Shown piece by piece: positions 42,001-56,500 of a stretch of 64,000 bases of DNA. Position 1 is the stretch's first letter; every line of letters begins with the position of its first letter. The notes beneath the pieces are model-generated. The model was not told where the DNA came from and ran no database searches. It worked only from the letters and a program-made list of their open reading frames with translations. Both the position numbers and the translations under genes were made by a program. Source of the DNA: Sordaria brevicollis (lineage: Eukaryota > Ascomycota > Sordariomycetes > Sordariales > Sordariaceae); the NCBI GenBank assembly GCA_033439795.1, contig JAUTDP010000012.1, positions 620,001-684,000 on the forward strand, written 5' to 3'.

Positions 42001-45000
42001 TAATTCGTCCGTATTTATTTTATATAATAAATTATAATTTAAATCATTGAAATTAGCTCCCTTTTATAATCGGATATAGTAATTATTATTCTTTAATTTT
42101 AATAACGTATTTAACCGTCGTTTGTTAAAAATATCTTTATAATTATAATAACGAATAGGAATCCGTTATAAAATTTATTCTTATTCTTCCGGATTTAAGC
42201 TATTAAAATATTCCTAATCTTTACGTTCTTTAATAAAACGATTAATTTCGTACAAATTCGTTATTCCTAAATACTCTTTCTTTATTATTTATATAAAGGC
42301 TATAAAATTAATAATAATTATATCGGGTATTCGCTTTTTATATTATACAACTCCCTTTTTCTATTTAAAATAACCCTAATCGTTTTTTTTTATATTATTA
42401 TTAAAGTCCTTTCCTTATAATTATTCTTTAAAGTATTTTAAATCCTCTTTAAAATCTCTCTTTTACTCTTTTAATATTTTTATTAACGCTTTCTTTAATT
42501 CTATTAATAGCGGTAAAAATTCGTTTTATAAAGCTTATTCTATAAAGTTTTATACTTTCTTAATAAAATCGATTATCTTTTTATCGGTCGTAATTTTCTA
42601 AAGAATATTAATTATTAAGCGCGTCGTTCATTTAATTAAAAGTAAAAATTATAAAATATTTTCAAATTCTCGAATTCGGCGATATATTACAGCCCCGTTA
42701 CGCCTTCGTTTATTCTCTCTTTTTATAAATTATTTTTTATAAATAACGTCCTCCTAATATTTTAAATCGATAAATTAATTTTCCCTATCCTTAATATAAA
42801 TATTCTTTATTTAATCGAAGTCTATCGGCCAATCGTCGCTAAATAATAACCTTTTATATAAATAATCGATTATTACGTCGTAATATTCGAATTAAATACG
42901 GCCGATTATTATATCGTAATAAATATTAGCAATAATTAACTACTTATTATAGGCGGTACAATTTTATATTATAACGTTCGCTTTAAGTACGGTAGTAATT
43001 TTTCTACTATTTTCTTCTGTAAAGGGTCCTCTTATATTAATAGAATCGAAATCGTTCTTTGCCTCGAATTTTAAGAAGTATTATAGGCGATTTATAATCT
43101 TTTAATTAATTAAAATATATATAGCTATTCCCAAATTTATAATAATTTTTTTAATAATAATAATAATTCTATTACTATTTATAAAGGCGGATATAATAAA
43201 GGGGTCTCCTCCTAAATAATTATATAGGAAATCCTTCTTTACGCCGTTAAATACTTTTCCTTATTTTTATTATATAGACCTCCCTAAATAAAAATTTATT
43301 TTATTTAAAGTATTTAATTTTTTAATTCATTTTTCTCTTTACCCTTATCCTCCTTTCTATTTTTAATTCCGTAATAAGTATATATAAATTAAAGGCGGGT
43401 ACGGTAATCGGTCGCGGCTATAGGGCGACCGTTTGAATTGGACTTCTTAAAATAATCTTTAATATAATATCCTTATTCCTTATAAATAAAATATATTCCT
43501 TTATAAAATATATTATTAATCTCTTCTTTAATTAAATTTCGGCTATTACTATTAGCATTAAAATTACTTCTAATCGAAGAAAAGCCTCTTCCTCCGCTAA
43601 TATTATTATTACTACTTCTATTATTATTTCCGCAATTACAATTATTTAAATTAAAAAATAAAATAATAATAATCCGCTTAATTATTTTTTATATATAAAT
43701 AATTTATTTAATAATTTTTATATATTTATCGAAATCGACTATATTTAAAGTAGCGTATAGGGCTATATTAATTTAGAGGTCCGTAAATAAACGACGGTAA
43801 AAAACTTCTTTCTAATTAAATTAGGGGATTTAGCATTCGTTAACGAAACGAACAAATTTATTCTTAAAAATATAAAAATTATTTTAATATATATAAAGCT
43901 TCTTAAATTCCTTAATTACTTAACAAATTATATTAGGGTTATTATATTAACGTTTTAAATAGGTTATTAAAATTTTAGAAGAATAAATTTAATTCGGGTA
44001 GGTATTACGTAAATAAAACTAAAAATCCTTAGCGGTATAATTAATTAAACGGTTTTCGATATAAATTTACTTAATTTCATTATTAATAAAATAATTAAAA
44101 TTAACCTTCAATTTATTAAATATAATATAATACTAAATTTTAAAAATAATAGTATTTTTATTTTTATTAATATAAAAAATAAGGGGGTTTAAAATTTTAA
44201 AAGACTTTCCGCTAATAGTAAAAATAGAAGTGCCTCCCGAAATCGTACTACGACGCATCGAATTACGAATAATATTAACGATTATTTAATTTAAAGCCTA
44301 AATCTCTTTATCTTTAATTATAATAATAATTATTAAATCTTCTATTATTTTTTTATCGGAATTAATAGGTTTTTTACTTTATTAATAATTATTATTATTA
44401 TAATCGGACTTAAAATCGGAAATATCGAAATCGGGAGTAATACTTTAAGTAATAAAGGCACGATATTTAATTCGGTTAATTTTATAAACTATTATATTAA
44501 TACTCTTAAAATAATACTAAGTATTTTCGTCGTTATCTTTAATAATAATTTAAAAACGCGCTTTCTTCTTCTATTTCTCGGGCTTATAATATATACCCTT
44601 AAAGTATTGGATCTAATTATTCAAATCCATTATAATTTTATTAAAATAATAAATAATAATATAAAACTCTTCGGATTATTTCTTATAAGCGAATATAATA
44701 ACGACGCGAGCCTTTATCTCTTTAAATATAACGTCGGGATTTTTTTTAACCTCGGCGATAAAATCCTTAATTCTTATTAAATTTCTATATTCTTCAAACT
44801 ACGGGTCTTTATATTAAAATAGGGGGTCGAACGGAAAATAAAATCCTTTTTTACTAAAAGTATAATAAACGGTAATATCTTTAATTTTATTTTTTAAATC
44901 CTCCTTAATATACTCCTTCGTATTAAAAAAATATTAAATTTTAATTTCGGAAATTATATAAACGTCGTAATATTCAAAGGTAGCGGCGTCGGGGTTATTA

Positions 45001-45345
45001 ATTTCCTTAATAGTATTTTAAACCTTTTAAGCTATAGAGATGCGACGGTTATCGATAAATTTACGATTTAAACGGGTCTTTATAATAAAGGTCTCTTTCT
45101 AATTCAATTTAGCTAATTCGAAATCGACCTTATTAACGGTTTACGCCTTTAATTTAGCCGCTTCCTCTTAATTGCGCGCTATCGTTCGTTCGGTATTTTA
45201 ATTATTTCGTATAGGTTGTAATTATACAATTATTTAAATAAGGTATAGAGGATTATTATATTGCGCGTAATTAATTGTAATTTTTTTTATTTCGAAGTAG
45301 GATATTTTATATCGTCCCTAATAAATATTAATTTAATTTTACAAT

Positions 45346-45647
45346 TATTATAATAAAAAGGAAAGGCTTATAATAAAATAATAATAATCCTTAATTAATA
45401 GAAAATCGTAAAATAAAGAAAAAATGAAAATTAATCGTATAAGAATAGAAGCGTAAGCGGAAAGATATAGGCTTTACATTCCGTACAATAAATATATTAT
45501 ATAAATGAATAGTAATGCGACGTTCGCTAACATAAACAAATGACCTGCGATAACAAATCCGTGGTTCACCTAGTTCCCTAAGCAACCTATCGACCTTGGT
45601 CATTATATAACTAGTTAGGTGACCAGCGGGTGAGCCGTGCCGTTACA
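45346..45647 (-). repeat. 5' LTR of the nested Ty3/gypsy element
   Basis: 302 bp, co-linear with 38717-39018. Its plus-strand left end TATTATAAT equals TGTCACGGC after RIP at every possible site, while its right 150 bp (to GTGCCGTTACA) are little mutated, so RIP density changes along this LTR. Confidence 0.9.
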
Positions 45648-45652
45648 CCTCC

Positions 45653-46046
45653 CTCTAGAAGATTCGGAGCCTATATTTGAGAAAAGGATAAAAGGGGGAG
45701 GTTTCTCCCTCCTTCGATTAAAGAAGGTAAGAAAGAGAATTAAAAAAGATAATAACTTCATTTTTCACCCAAAGAACCTTTTCTATAAAGCTACTAAATA
45801 ACCCCCTTAAGGACTTCTAAGAAAATTAATTAATAAATTTACCCCTACTTAAAGAAGATAATAAAAATAAAATTTTATTTTATTCTTATTCTTCTTTCTA
45901 TAATAATAAGGTTAAAAGTTATTAACCCTATTTACATTTCTTAAATAAAAATCCCTAAATTAATTTAATCCTTCGTTATAAATTTATAATATAAATTTTA
46001 TTTTCCTTTATAATATAATTTTTAATTTAAATTAAATTTAATAATA
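45653..46046 (+). repeat. Second part of the split long LTR
   Basis: Continues the LTR begun at 38487. The first 370 bp align with 58612-58993 (shared blocks such as AGAAGATTCGG and GATAAAAGGGGGAGG), with mostly transition differences. Near its end it has TAATAAGGACGAAAT, also found at 59811. The end at 46046 is estimated from a TAATA that could be a RIPed TAACA. Confidence 0.6.
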
Positions 46047-49000
46047 AGGACGAAATAAATTTCAAATTCCCAACCAAATTAGCTAATACGAACGCAAAAG
46101 ACCTTCGGCCGGGGTTTTTTTATAAATATAAAAACTATCCCCGTAGCCTTCGGAATATTATTTTAAATACCGATAATCGAATAATAAAATATTAATCGGT
46201 ACTAATAATAAAGGAATTTTTCAATAAATTTATAAGAAATTTTAATTTCGGATATATACGAATTTCTATTTCCTTAATATTATTAAATTTTAATTAATAG
46301 AGAATAAATTAAAAAATAAGAGAAAATATAAAAGATTGAGAATTATAAGAAAATTGGAATAATAGAAGTAAAAGATTTAGAAAATAAAGAATTTACTAAT
46401 AAATTTAAATAGGAATTACCGGAAAAGTATTAAAAGGATTAAATCTACTCTGTATTGCAAATTATTTATTTATTAAATATTTGTATTTTATACGCGGAAT
46501 TCGTTTTCCGGTTAATTAAAATTATTATAAAATTCTTCTTTTTAATAATCTAAAGATTTTTTAATATTTTAAAAAAATTCTTAATTTTATTAAAAGAAGT
46601 AAAATCTATTAACGAAAATATTATTAAATAAATTTACTTTTTGGATAATTTAGAAATAAAACTATTATAAAATTTTAAGAGCGGTAAGGATCCGTTAACG
46701 GTATTATAGTATTTAAATCGAGAATTTATTAATAAAGAAGCGTAAATTTATATTTCCTTTAAGAAGGATACGAATAATAATTAATATTTTAATTATACGT
46801 ATAATACCCCTTTTCCCTTTTATTTATTATTTATTATTTATAAACCTATATTATTTATTATATTTAATAAAGATATTATTAATACGTTTAAGGATACTTT
46901 TTTTATTTTTTCTTCTTCTTTATCGATTTTATCGTCTATCCTTTTTTATTCCTTCTTTATTAAGCGAATTCCTCCTATTAAAATAATTTTCGATATTATT
47001 ACTATTATCTTAATTAATAATATTATTTGTAATATTACCCCCGTTAATCTTTTTAACGGGAATAGGGTTATTAAGTATTTTAAATTATTTAAAAAGAAGG
47101 TTAAAATTTACGAAATCGGTAATAATAAGTAGAAAATTTCTATTTAATTTCAATAGTATAAGAGGGAGCCTAAGGATATTAGTAAAAGTATTATTCGTAA
47201 ATTTAAATTCCGGAAGATTTATACTTAACTTAAATTTATAAAGCGGTTTAAAATGGCCTATAAGGCTAAAGACTCTAAGTAAATTAAGAATACGGTTATT
47301 GCTTTAAAATATTTCTATTTTAAATAGGTTCTTAATAATCGTAATATTATTATAGATATTATTTTTACTTATATAATTCTATTAATTCGCTAAACCGCTA
47401 TTAATTAATCCCTTACTTACGTTAATGCTATTAAAAATTTCTACCGAAAATTTAACTTCGAAATTAAATAGATTATAACTTCTTTCTTTAATAAATATAA
47501 AGAAGAATTTTACCGTATAAATTAAATAAAGTTTTTAATTAAATTAAACGGTTTAATTATCGAATAATTTAATAACGTTAAATTTAACGACTATTTTAAT
47601 AATAAGGAAGAGATTAGTACTTACCGTCCTATACGTAAAGCGATTCGTTTTTCTAATAAAAAGTTTACTTAAAGCGTTAATAAGAAGCCTATTAAAAAAT
47701 TTATTTTTAAACCTATTTTTAAAACCGTTAAAGTTCTTATTATAATTAAGGATAATTAAATAGAGAGGTTAATTAAATCTTTCGAATAATTAATTATCGT
47801 TTATAAATCTTTAATAAATAACCGGATTATTAATATTTTTATCCCGCCTCCTTTTATACCCTTTCAATTTTAACCGATTTAAATTTATTATCCTTAAATT
47901 AATTTAATCTAAATCCGCCCCTATAATAAAAATTATATTAGCGGTAGAGGAAAGAGGGAGCCTTATTATTAAACGTACTACTACTATAGTAAAATAAATT
48001 ATTATTTATTTAATTATAGAAAGAAGGATAAGGACGATTCTTATAGTATTATACGGTAGATTGCCCCTAATAGGTAGAGATCCGTAAATATTACTATTTA
48101 TATAAATAATATTATAAACGCTTTTAATTTACTCCTTAACGAAATATATATTTATATTATTAATTAAAACGCCTTAAAAAAAGTAATCCGTTTATTACTT
48201 ACTTTAAACCTAAACTATCCTAATTATAATAATTTTGAAAAATAGGAAAAAGATATTTAATAGAAGGGTATTATTATAAATCCTCGTTTTACCCCTTATT
48301 TTAAATTCTTTAAGGACCCTAATATAGTAAAGAAGTAATAGGATATAATTTTCGCTCGGAGAATTAATATTAAAATTATTAATTATATTATTATTAATAT
48401 TTTTAATAAATTTTATAAATTTTTAATTAAATTTTATCGAAAGACCGGTATTTTTAATTTATAAACTTAAATATTTATAATCTTTAGAATTAAAAATATT
48501 ACCGATTTTACCGAAGAGTAAATTAATTCCCTTCTTAATATAGTTATTGTTATTATTAAGGAATTAAAGAGGCTTAGAATAGAGGAAATTATATTTAACT
48601 ATATTATGGCGCCCCCTTTTATTTAACTTTCTAATACTAAAATTAATAAATTTATATTTAAATAACTTAATTAAATTCTTAAGGATAAAAGCCGTACTAA
48701 TAAAATAACATTTATAATAATAATAACGCTTTCGATAAAAATAATAATTAAAAAGGCGTTTATAGCCGAAAAAGACGGAAATATTAATTAACCAATCCTC
48801 TAAAATACTATTTCTAAATTCCGAAAATAATACCCTATAGTTATTAAATTTATAAACGCTAAAATTACCATTATTATTAAAGATATTATTCAAGATAATT
48901 TAATTACTATTAAAATTATTTATAATTAGGTTAAATAATTTTTTAATATACTTTATATAAAGGATAGGGTTCTTAAAATTTAATTTAAATATTATAATAA

Positions 49001-52000
49001 CGCTACCCCTAATAATAGTTTTAAAATTAACCGTTTTATTCCTATTCAATAAGGAATCTAAACGTATTTTATCGTAATTATTAATCTAATTTATAATCCT
49101 TCTATTAATTTTATAGAGGTTTCTTCTAGGGATAAACTTTTTTCTTTATTCGATTAATAAAATATTATTAATTAATAGAAGGCTAAATTTCCTCTTACCC
49201 GAATTTTATTAGCCTATAATATATTAACTTTAATAATTAATTAAATAAAATAAATTAATAAATCCTCTCTTATTAGGAACGAAATTACGCGCTTAATACC
49301 GTTATTAATCCTTTATATTTCTATTAATATAAAAGAAAATAAGAAAATATTTATTCTATTAAATAATAGTACCGAATATAATATTATTAATAAAGCGTTA
49401 ATTAATAGTTTTAGGTTATAGAATATTTCTACCTAAATTATTAATATTAATAGCAATAGTGGGAAGAAGGGTTTCCTTAAAGAAATTTATAAAAAGGTAT
49501 ATTTATTTAATAAAAGAAGGGAAGTTTATTTTTTTATTACCGAATAGTTTTTACCTAATTACAATATTATTTTAAGCCTACTATTCTTCTATAATATAAA
49601 TATCTATTTAATTTATAAAAACGGTAAAGCTTTCATTATTATAACGATTAAAGGGGTAATAATCCGTATTATATTAATTAAAATTTATAATTTGATAAAA
49701 AGGGTTTTTAAAAGCGGGTAAATGGTTTAACTCTTTTATAATCGTAATAATAATAACGGAAAGAGAGGCGGTAATAAAAGAAGAAAGAGAAGAGAAAAAG
49801 GAGCGGCGGAAGTAAATAAAGGAAGAAGAAAAACGAATACCGAAGTAATTAAAAGAAAATAATAAACGGATTACCCCTATACTAAATTCCGTGGTTAAAT
49901 AGGTTTTAGAATTATTATATCGAAAAAAAGATAATTTAAAGGAATTAAAAGATATATAGAAAAGTGTAAATAACCCGGTATAGATTTTTAAATAGTCTTT
50001 GTAATAGATACGAAGGGGGGTAATTACGTTAATTCGAAAATTCGATTTAGAAAAGAGATTTTTATTGAAGGAGGAATTTAATTTTAAAGGAAAATTAAAG
50101 GTAATATTCTAAATATATATTATATATAAACGAATAATTTAAAAGGTTAATTTAATCGATAATATAATTTTTAATAATTTTAGGTTTAAAGGGGATTTTA
50201 ATTAGAAAACGAAGCGATTAAAAGTAATTAAAGAGCGGATTATTACTTTATTTAAAAATTTTAATTCTAAATAGGATTAATATATTATTCTACGCTTTAT
50301 AAAATTAATTAAAAGGATTCGTCTTATTAAAGAACGTTTTTAAATTATTTTAAAAACGGTTTAAAATATTTTAAACGAAATAAAAATCGTATTATTTACC
50401 TATATTCTCTATAATAAGGAGTAAATTCTTATATAGGACTTTAATAGGTATAAAAAATTTAATCCGGATATTATTCCCCCTTTATAAATCTATATTATAT
50501 TTTATTCTATTTAATAAATAAAATTTATCCTAATATTTAAAACCTTTTATAATTAAATATACGATTTATTAAAGGATAAAATATAAAAGGGGATTTTCGA
50601 AGAAAATTATATTATTTACTAAAATAATTAATTTTTAATTATTAAAAAGAATAGCGGCTTGTATTGTATTAATAACGTTTAGTAAATTAATAAAGTAATT
50701 TTAAAAAATATTAATTTATTTTTAAATTATAAAGAATTTAACGAAGCGTTTAAAAGGTATAAAATATTATTTTTATTCGACTTTTTTTCTAATTACGATT
50801 AAATTCCCTTTAATAAAGCTAATTGCAATTTTATTACCTTTTTAATATTTTTAAGCCTTTTTAAAATAATTATTCTACCCTAAAGAAATATTAATTCGGT
50901 TATTTAATTTATAAAAGCGATAATTAAAATACTCTACGATTTAATTCTTAATATTTATTAATTATATTTTAATAATATTTATATTAAAGGGCTTCGGATA
51001 ATTTATAACGAGGAGTAAATCGGTTCGAAGGGGATTAGGAAATATATTTTAGAATATTTTATAAATATTAATAAAATCCTAATTAACGTTAAATTTGCCG
51101 GAAGTACTATTATAGTAATTAAATTATAATAATATTAAAAGGAGGTAATTCTTATTAAATATTTTTATATATTTAATAGAAGGGTTTTAATTAAAGAGAA
51201 AGTCCGAAAGATTAACGAATAGATTTATTATAAAGAGATTTTTAAAAAAAAAGGAAATAGTATTTAAAAGGTCCGTTCCTTTTTAGGAATTATAGGTTAT
51301 TACCGGGTATAAATCCGCGGGTTTAATATTATTATAATCTTTTTTTATATTTTAATAAAGAAGGGAATTATATTTAAATAAATTAAGAACGAATAATTCG
51401 CAATAGAATATTTTCAATATTTAATTATTACGGTTTTAATCCTTACGACTTTTATTTATAATAATAAACGCTATAAAATTATTATTTTAATAATCGATAT
51501 TTCTTTTAAAGGTTAAGGAAATATTTTAGAATAAATTGGCCCCGATAATAAAAAATATCCGTATAAATTTAAAAGTGGAATCCGGTTAAAAATTGAAAAG
51601 CGCTATAATATTATTAAAAGGGAGCTTCGGGGATTTCTTTATACTTTAAAACGCTTACGGAAATACTTCTTTAAAATATATTTCGTTATTAAAATTAATA
51701 TTATAATTTTTATATATTAATTTAATAATATTATTAACGATATTTTAAAGGCCTTATTAATACGTTAGATTATTTAGATTAAATTTTTCAATTTTAAAAT
51801 TAAATATATTCTTAGTTTAAAGAATTCTATAACTAATAAACTATTTTATAAACCCCTTAAACTTTCTAATTTATACGAAAAAGAGTATAAAGAGGATATT
51901 AACGATTTTATAGATGCGTAAATTTACGCTACCCTTATAGAACTACTTAAATTAATTCTACGTAGTAATTAATCGTAGTAATTAAAAGAAATTATAAAAT

Positions 52001-53572
52001 TCCTTTTAATTATAGAAATCTTTACTTATTTAAAAAGTATAATTTTAAAATATTAATTCTATAATAATATATTAAAATATATAATTTAAAATAATATTTT
52101 TTAATTACGGCCTACTAATTCTATTTAATTCCCTAAGCGGATTATCGATATTTAAAAGGAGCGGTAATTAATTATAATCTAATATTATAATAAAGTAGGA
52201 TATCGAAGACGTAAAAGAATATATCGTCATATTACTAAATATTATTATTAGAAAAATATATATAATAATATTGAAGAATTAATCCGCTTTTACCCTTAAT
52301 ATTAATAATTTAATCCTAAATATTTCGAAAATAATTACTAATAATTTTATCCTAATTTTTACTTTTTTAGTAAATAAACTTTAAATATTTAATATCTTTT
52401 AAGGGCCAATGGGAAAAGGATTCTTCTTTTAAAAGTTAAAGATAACGCGATTAATTATATTAAAATTACCGTTTTACTTAATATTAAATTTATTTAAGTA
52501 AAGTATTTTTTTAAATCCGTTTTTTTAAAATAGGGATATCCTTTAGCGGTTTTAATTAATAATAATTCTAAATTCTAATTAACCGTTACTAAATATTTAA
52601 CTCAATTAGGGATCCGTAGGGAATATATTATACCCTTTAATTTTAAAGTTAATAAGAATAATAAATAAAGGTATATAACGATCGTTATTTTATTTATAAA
52701 AATAATAAATAGTAAAGGGCGTAATTAAAAGAAATTCTTACCCTATATTTTATTTATTAATTAAATAATAATCCGGAGTAATTATAATTATATTCCCTTC
52801 TAATTAATTTATAATTATAATCCTATTATTCCTATTAAATTCAATTTACCTTTATAGCGGGTTATTAATTAGAAAAATAATAATAAATTAATAACGAGGG
52901 AGGAATTAATTTACGCTATTATTTAAATGCGCGAAGAATTAAAATACCGGTTTAATTAAGCCGTTAAAAAAATCGCCGTAATAAAAGAAATAATTATTAT
53001 TTACTATAATAAGAGGGATAAGCGAAAAATACGCTTTATTAATATTCAAATCGAAATCGGAAATTTTATTTTGAAATATAATAATATTAAAAGGGTAAAT
53101 ATAAATTCTATATAAAAATTAACCTACCGTTAAGAAAGTCCTTATTATATATATTAAATCTCTTTTTCGAATAATATTTATTATTTAAATACTCTTAACG
53201 GAATCCTTTTAAAGAAGCTAATAAGCGTTAAAAATATTAAAAAATTCGTAATTAGGGATAAAGTAATATTAAATGCTAAAAATCCGATAAAAGGCTTATA
53301 AAAGCCGATTAATTCCGAAGAAAGATCTTTTCGGGGTTTAATTAATAATAAAAAAATTATAAAAGAAATTCCTAAGAAATTTTTAAAAGCGGAGGAACCT
53401 TAGTTAATATTTACTAAAGGAATTCGAACGAAGATTTTTAATAAAAGGATACGTTAAAATTTTAAAAAATTTTTAATCGAAATAACCATCTTAGTAAGAA
53501 AGCCTCCGAGGGAGTAGGCTTTAATTAAGGATTAATTTAAAGTATAATTGGATATTATAAAAGGGGAGGAGA
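46047..53572 (+). mobile_element. Internal region of a plus-strand Ty3/gypsy-type retroelement, RIP-degraded
   Basis: Plus-strand pol order is visible. The aspartic-protease trace lies near 49340 (FILLNNSTEYNII, where a DSGAE-like core is expected). Reverse transcriptase is at about 50640-51360 (CINNVQQINKV with restored Gln, FLFDFFSNYD). RNase H follows to about 51900. An integrase zinc finger near 52180-52300 has its His/Cys residues turned to Tyr (NKVGYRRRKRIYRHITKYYY, RFYPQYQQ with restored Gln). An integrase core runs to about 53250. AAAAGGGGAGGAGATTT at 53558-53574 is a plausible polypurine tract. No open gene remains. It may belong to the LTR at 38487/45653, but the 3' LTR is not securely placed. 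Confidence 0.75.
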
Positions 53573-56500
53573 TTTAGCCCTAATTTAAAAACGACCTTAA
53601 TTAATTTTAAATTATAAATAGAAAGTATATAGTAGGGTTAATAGCTATTGATATTTATAGGATACTATAAATATTATCTTTCTTCGAATTACCGAAGGTA
53701 CCCCTAATCGAACGGCGTCCGAACTAATCCGTACCCAATTAATTCTTTAATTACTAATTATTTTCGGCTAAGAATTCTAATTCCTTTTTTTTTTTTTATA
53801 TATTTTCTATTTTTTATATTAAATCCTTTATCTTTATTTTTAATTATTTATTTTTACTTATTCGGTTTTATTTTTATTTCTTTTAATTAATTAAAGGAAA
53901 TCCCTATTAAATTCTATAATATAAATAATTTTTAAGGGCTAACTTTAATTTTTAATTTCCTAGGAAATTATTATTTAAAGTTAGAGTAAATTAGAGTACC
54001 CTTAACGCTAAGAATTTAATACCCTCTTAACCGTTTTATATTATTTTTTAATATTTTGCTTTAAGGAGATTTTTTAATAAAAGTAATTATTCGGAGTTTT
54101 AATTACTTTTAAAAAGAAGATTAAATATTAAAATAAGAGGGAAATATTAAAGGGAAATTATTTTTCTTTATTATTTACTTATTTTATATTTATTTTATTT
54201 ATTAAAAAATTTTTCGCTAAAAAAATTTTATACTCTATATAGGAAGTACTAATTTATATTTATAACGTTAATTTATTTTTACTATTTTTTTTAAAAGGAA
54301 TAATAATACCCTTTCCTTTTTCTTTAACGATAATAATAATACTATTTTCTTTACCTTTATTACCCTTAGAATTACTATTTTCAATAACCCCTTTATTAAG
54401 AACCTATTAATTAATTCCTCCTTCAATTTCGATATCTTTAACGCTAATTTCGAATTTTATCTTCTTACGAATAGGCTCTTTATCCTTATTAACTTCTCCG
54501 CTACCTTTATTATAAAATTTATTTTCTTTATTTAAATTATTACTATCCTTCGAAAGCCAATTTATATTAATAATACTAAAAATATCCTTATTATTATATA
54601 TAATATTAACTTTAATATAATTACCGCGAATATTTAAACCTTTTCCCTTTATATTTAATTATTTATATTTAAATTAAATATATTCGGTTTAATTTTTAAA
54701 ACTATTAAATACGCGCCGATTTACTCTTTACTAATAACTTTTAAATACGTTATCGATTATTAAAATAAGGCCGCTAATATTGTAATTATTAATTAAAATT
54801 TTAATAAAGGGCTGTAATATAGCGTCCTTATAAAATTTAAATTAAAATTCCTTCCTAAAATAATTCGAATAAATATATTAATTTATTTATTTAATATTCT
54901 AAGCGCAATTCCTATATATATTTCCTTTAATATTTCCTAATATAGAAATATAATTTATAAAAAGAGATTAAACGTTAAAGGACTCCTATTCGTTATTATA
55001 AGTAAAAATCGAAATATACGACTTCTAGATTTATTCGGTATAATTAATATAAGGGAATCGGTTTTTAAAAGGAAAAAATTAATTAATAAAGGAAGATAGA
55101 AAAAAAAAAGGAGTAAATCCGTATAAGGAGTTATATATTTAAATAAATAAATTACGAATATACTTTTTCTTAGTACGTATATAAGCGCTATAGTAATTTA
55201 AAGGCTAATTTCCTTTCTTTTTAATAAAAACGCGCTAATATTCTTTAATATCGAAATTATATTTATTAAAGTATTTAAGGATAATACGCTAATATTAATT
55301 TATTAAGTAGAATTCCTTTATTAAATTCTTAATTTATTTAAAAAATTTTGGTAAAACTTATTCGAAATAAAGCGAATTAATAAAAGGAAGATAAATAATA
55401 ATAAAAATTTTTACCTTAAAAAAGAAAATTTTAGTATTTATATCTATAAATATTCTTTAAAATTAATTATTAATAAGTTCGCGGCCTTAATAAATATAAA
55501 TTTTATTAAGGAATTGTTTTTTTCTATTAAAATGGGCGTTTATATAATAAGGATTATTCCGAATAATTAAAGGGAAATTGGGGATAAGATTATAAAGGGT
55601 TAGAGCCGAAAAACGTTTACTTACAATAGTAGCGTATTTACTGAAATTTATATTAAGAAAAGGTTTTTTCTACTAATTAATAAGTATTTTAAAACGTTAA
55701 ATTTCTTCTTAAATAGGATTTTTCGTAATATTTTTAAATTTAATTATAATATTTTAATAGAGGAGGCGAATTTATATAATATTATTTAGAGGAAAAGAAA
55801 TTTTTAAACGAAAAGAAGTAAATAAAATAAAAAAGAGTAGTATAAATTTATTCGTTAATTAAAAAGGGAAATTTTAATTCCTTCCTTAATTATTTGGATA
55901 AATTATTTAAGTAACGAAAACGGGATAATTAGCGAAAGTAAAATTCGGATATAAGAAGGTATTTAGACGAGTAAATATTCAGATTTAAAAGTATTTTTCG
56001 GGTAATATAGTAGTAAAGAAGTATTTATAATGCCGATAATAACCTTAAAATAATATAGACCTGCGTAAAAAATAGAAAATTTTTACGACGATAAAAAGAT
56101 TTTAGCGCGTTGCGGGGTAGGAGATTTTTTTTTTTTTTTTTTTCTTTCCTTTTATTACGACTTCTAATATTTTTTTTTCGTTAAGGAATAAATTTATACT
56201 AACCTCCTATAACCTTTTTTACTAAGCATTTTTATATTTTTAATTTTAATAATATTATAATCCTTAAAAAAAAACCCTTCTTCTCCCTTTTAAAATCTTT
56301 ACCCTATTAAATATTTATTTTTCACTTTTGCGTAAATTTATTCTTCTATTAAAAATAATTTCGAATAAAGAAATTATCTTTATAGAAGAGGAATAAGCTT
56401 TTTTCGCTAGGAATATAGTATATTATTAAGTTAAAGGATTATTTAAAAGGATAGGATTTATTATCGAATCCTAGAAACGGTAAGCCTATAATTAGAAAGA

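Larger units (their letters stand above)
38717..45647 (-). mobile_element. Complete Ty3/gypsy LTR retrotransposon, RIP-degraded, 6931 bp
   Basis: 302-bp LTRs (38717-39018 and 45346-45647) flank a minus-strand internal region, and a 5-bp duplication CCTCC (38712-38716 and 45648-45652) brackets the element. Minus-strand remnants in order are: gag with a zinc-knuckle trace (near 43625-43650, CNCGN), then reverse transcriptase and RNase H near 41690-40930 (FGLINKPLTF, IYINNILIYF, NKYEFYVIKTKFLGFII, NFYRKFIKEYKRISKPL). The YxDD box has become YINN by G-to-A change. A polypurine tract abuts the left LTR. No intact frame survives. Its target was the LTR of another element. Confidence 0.92.
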
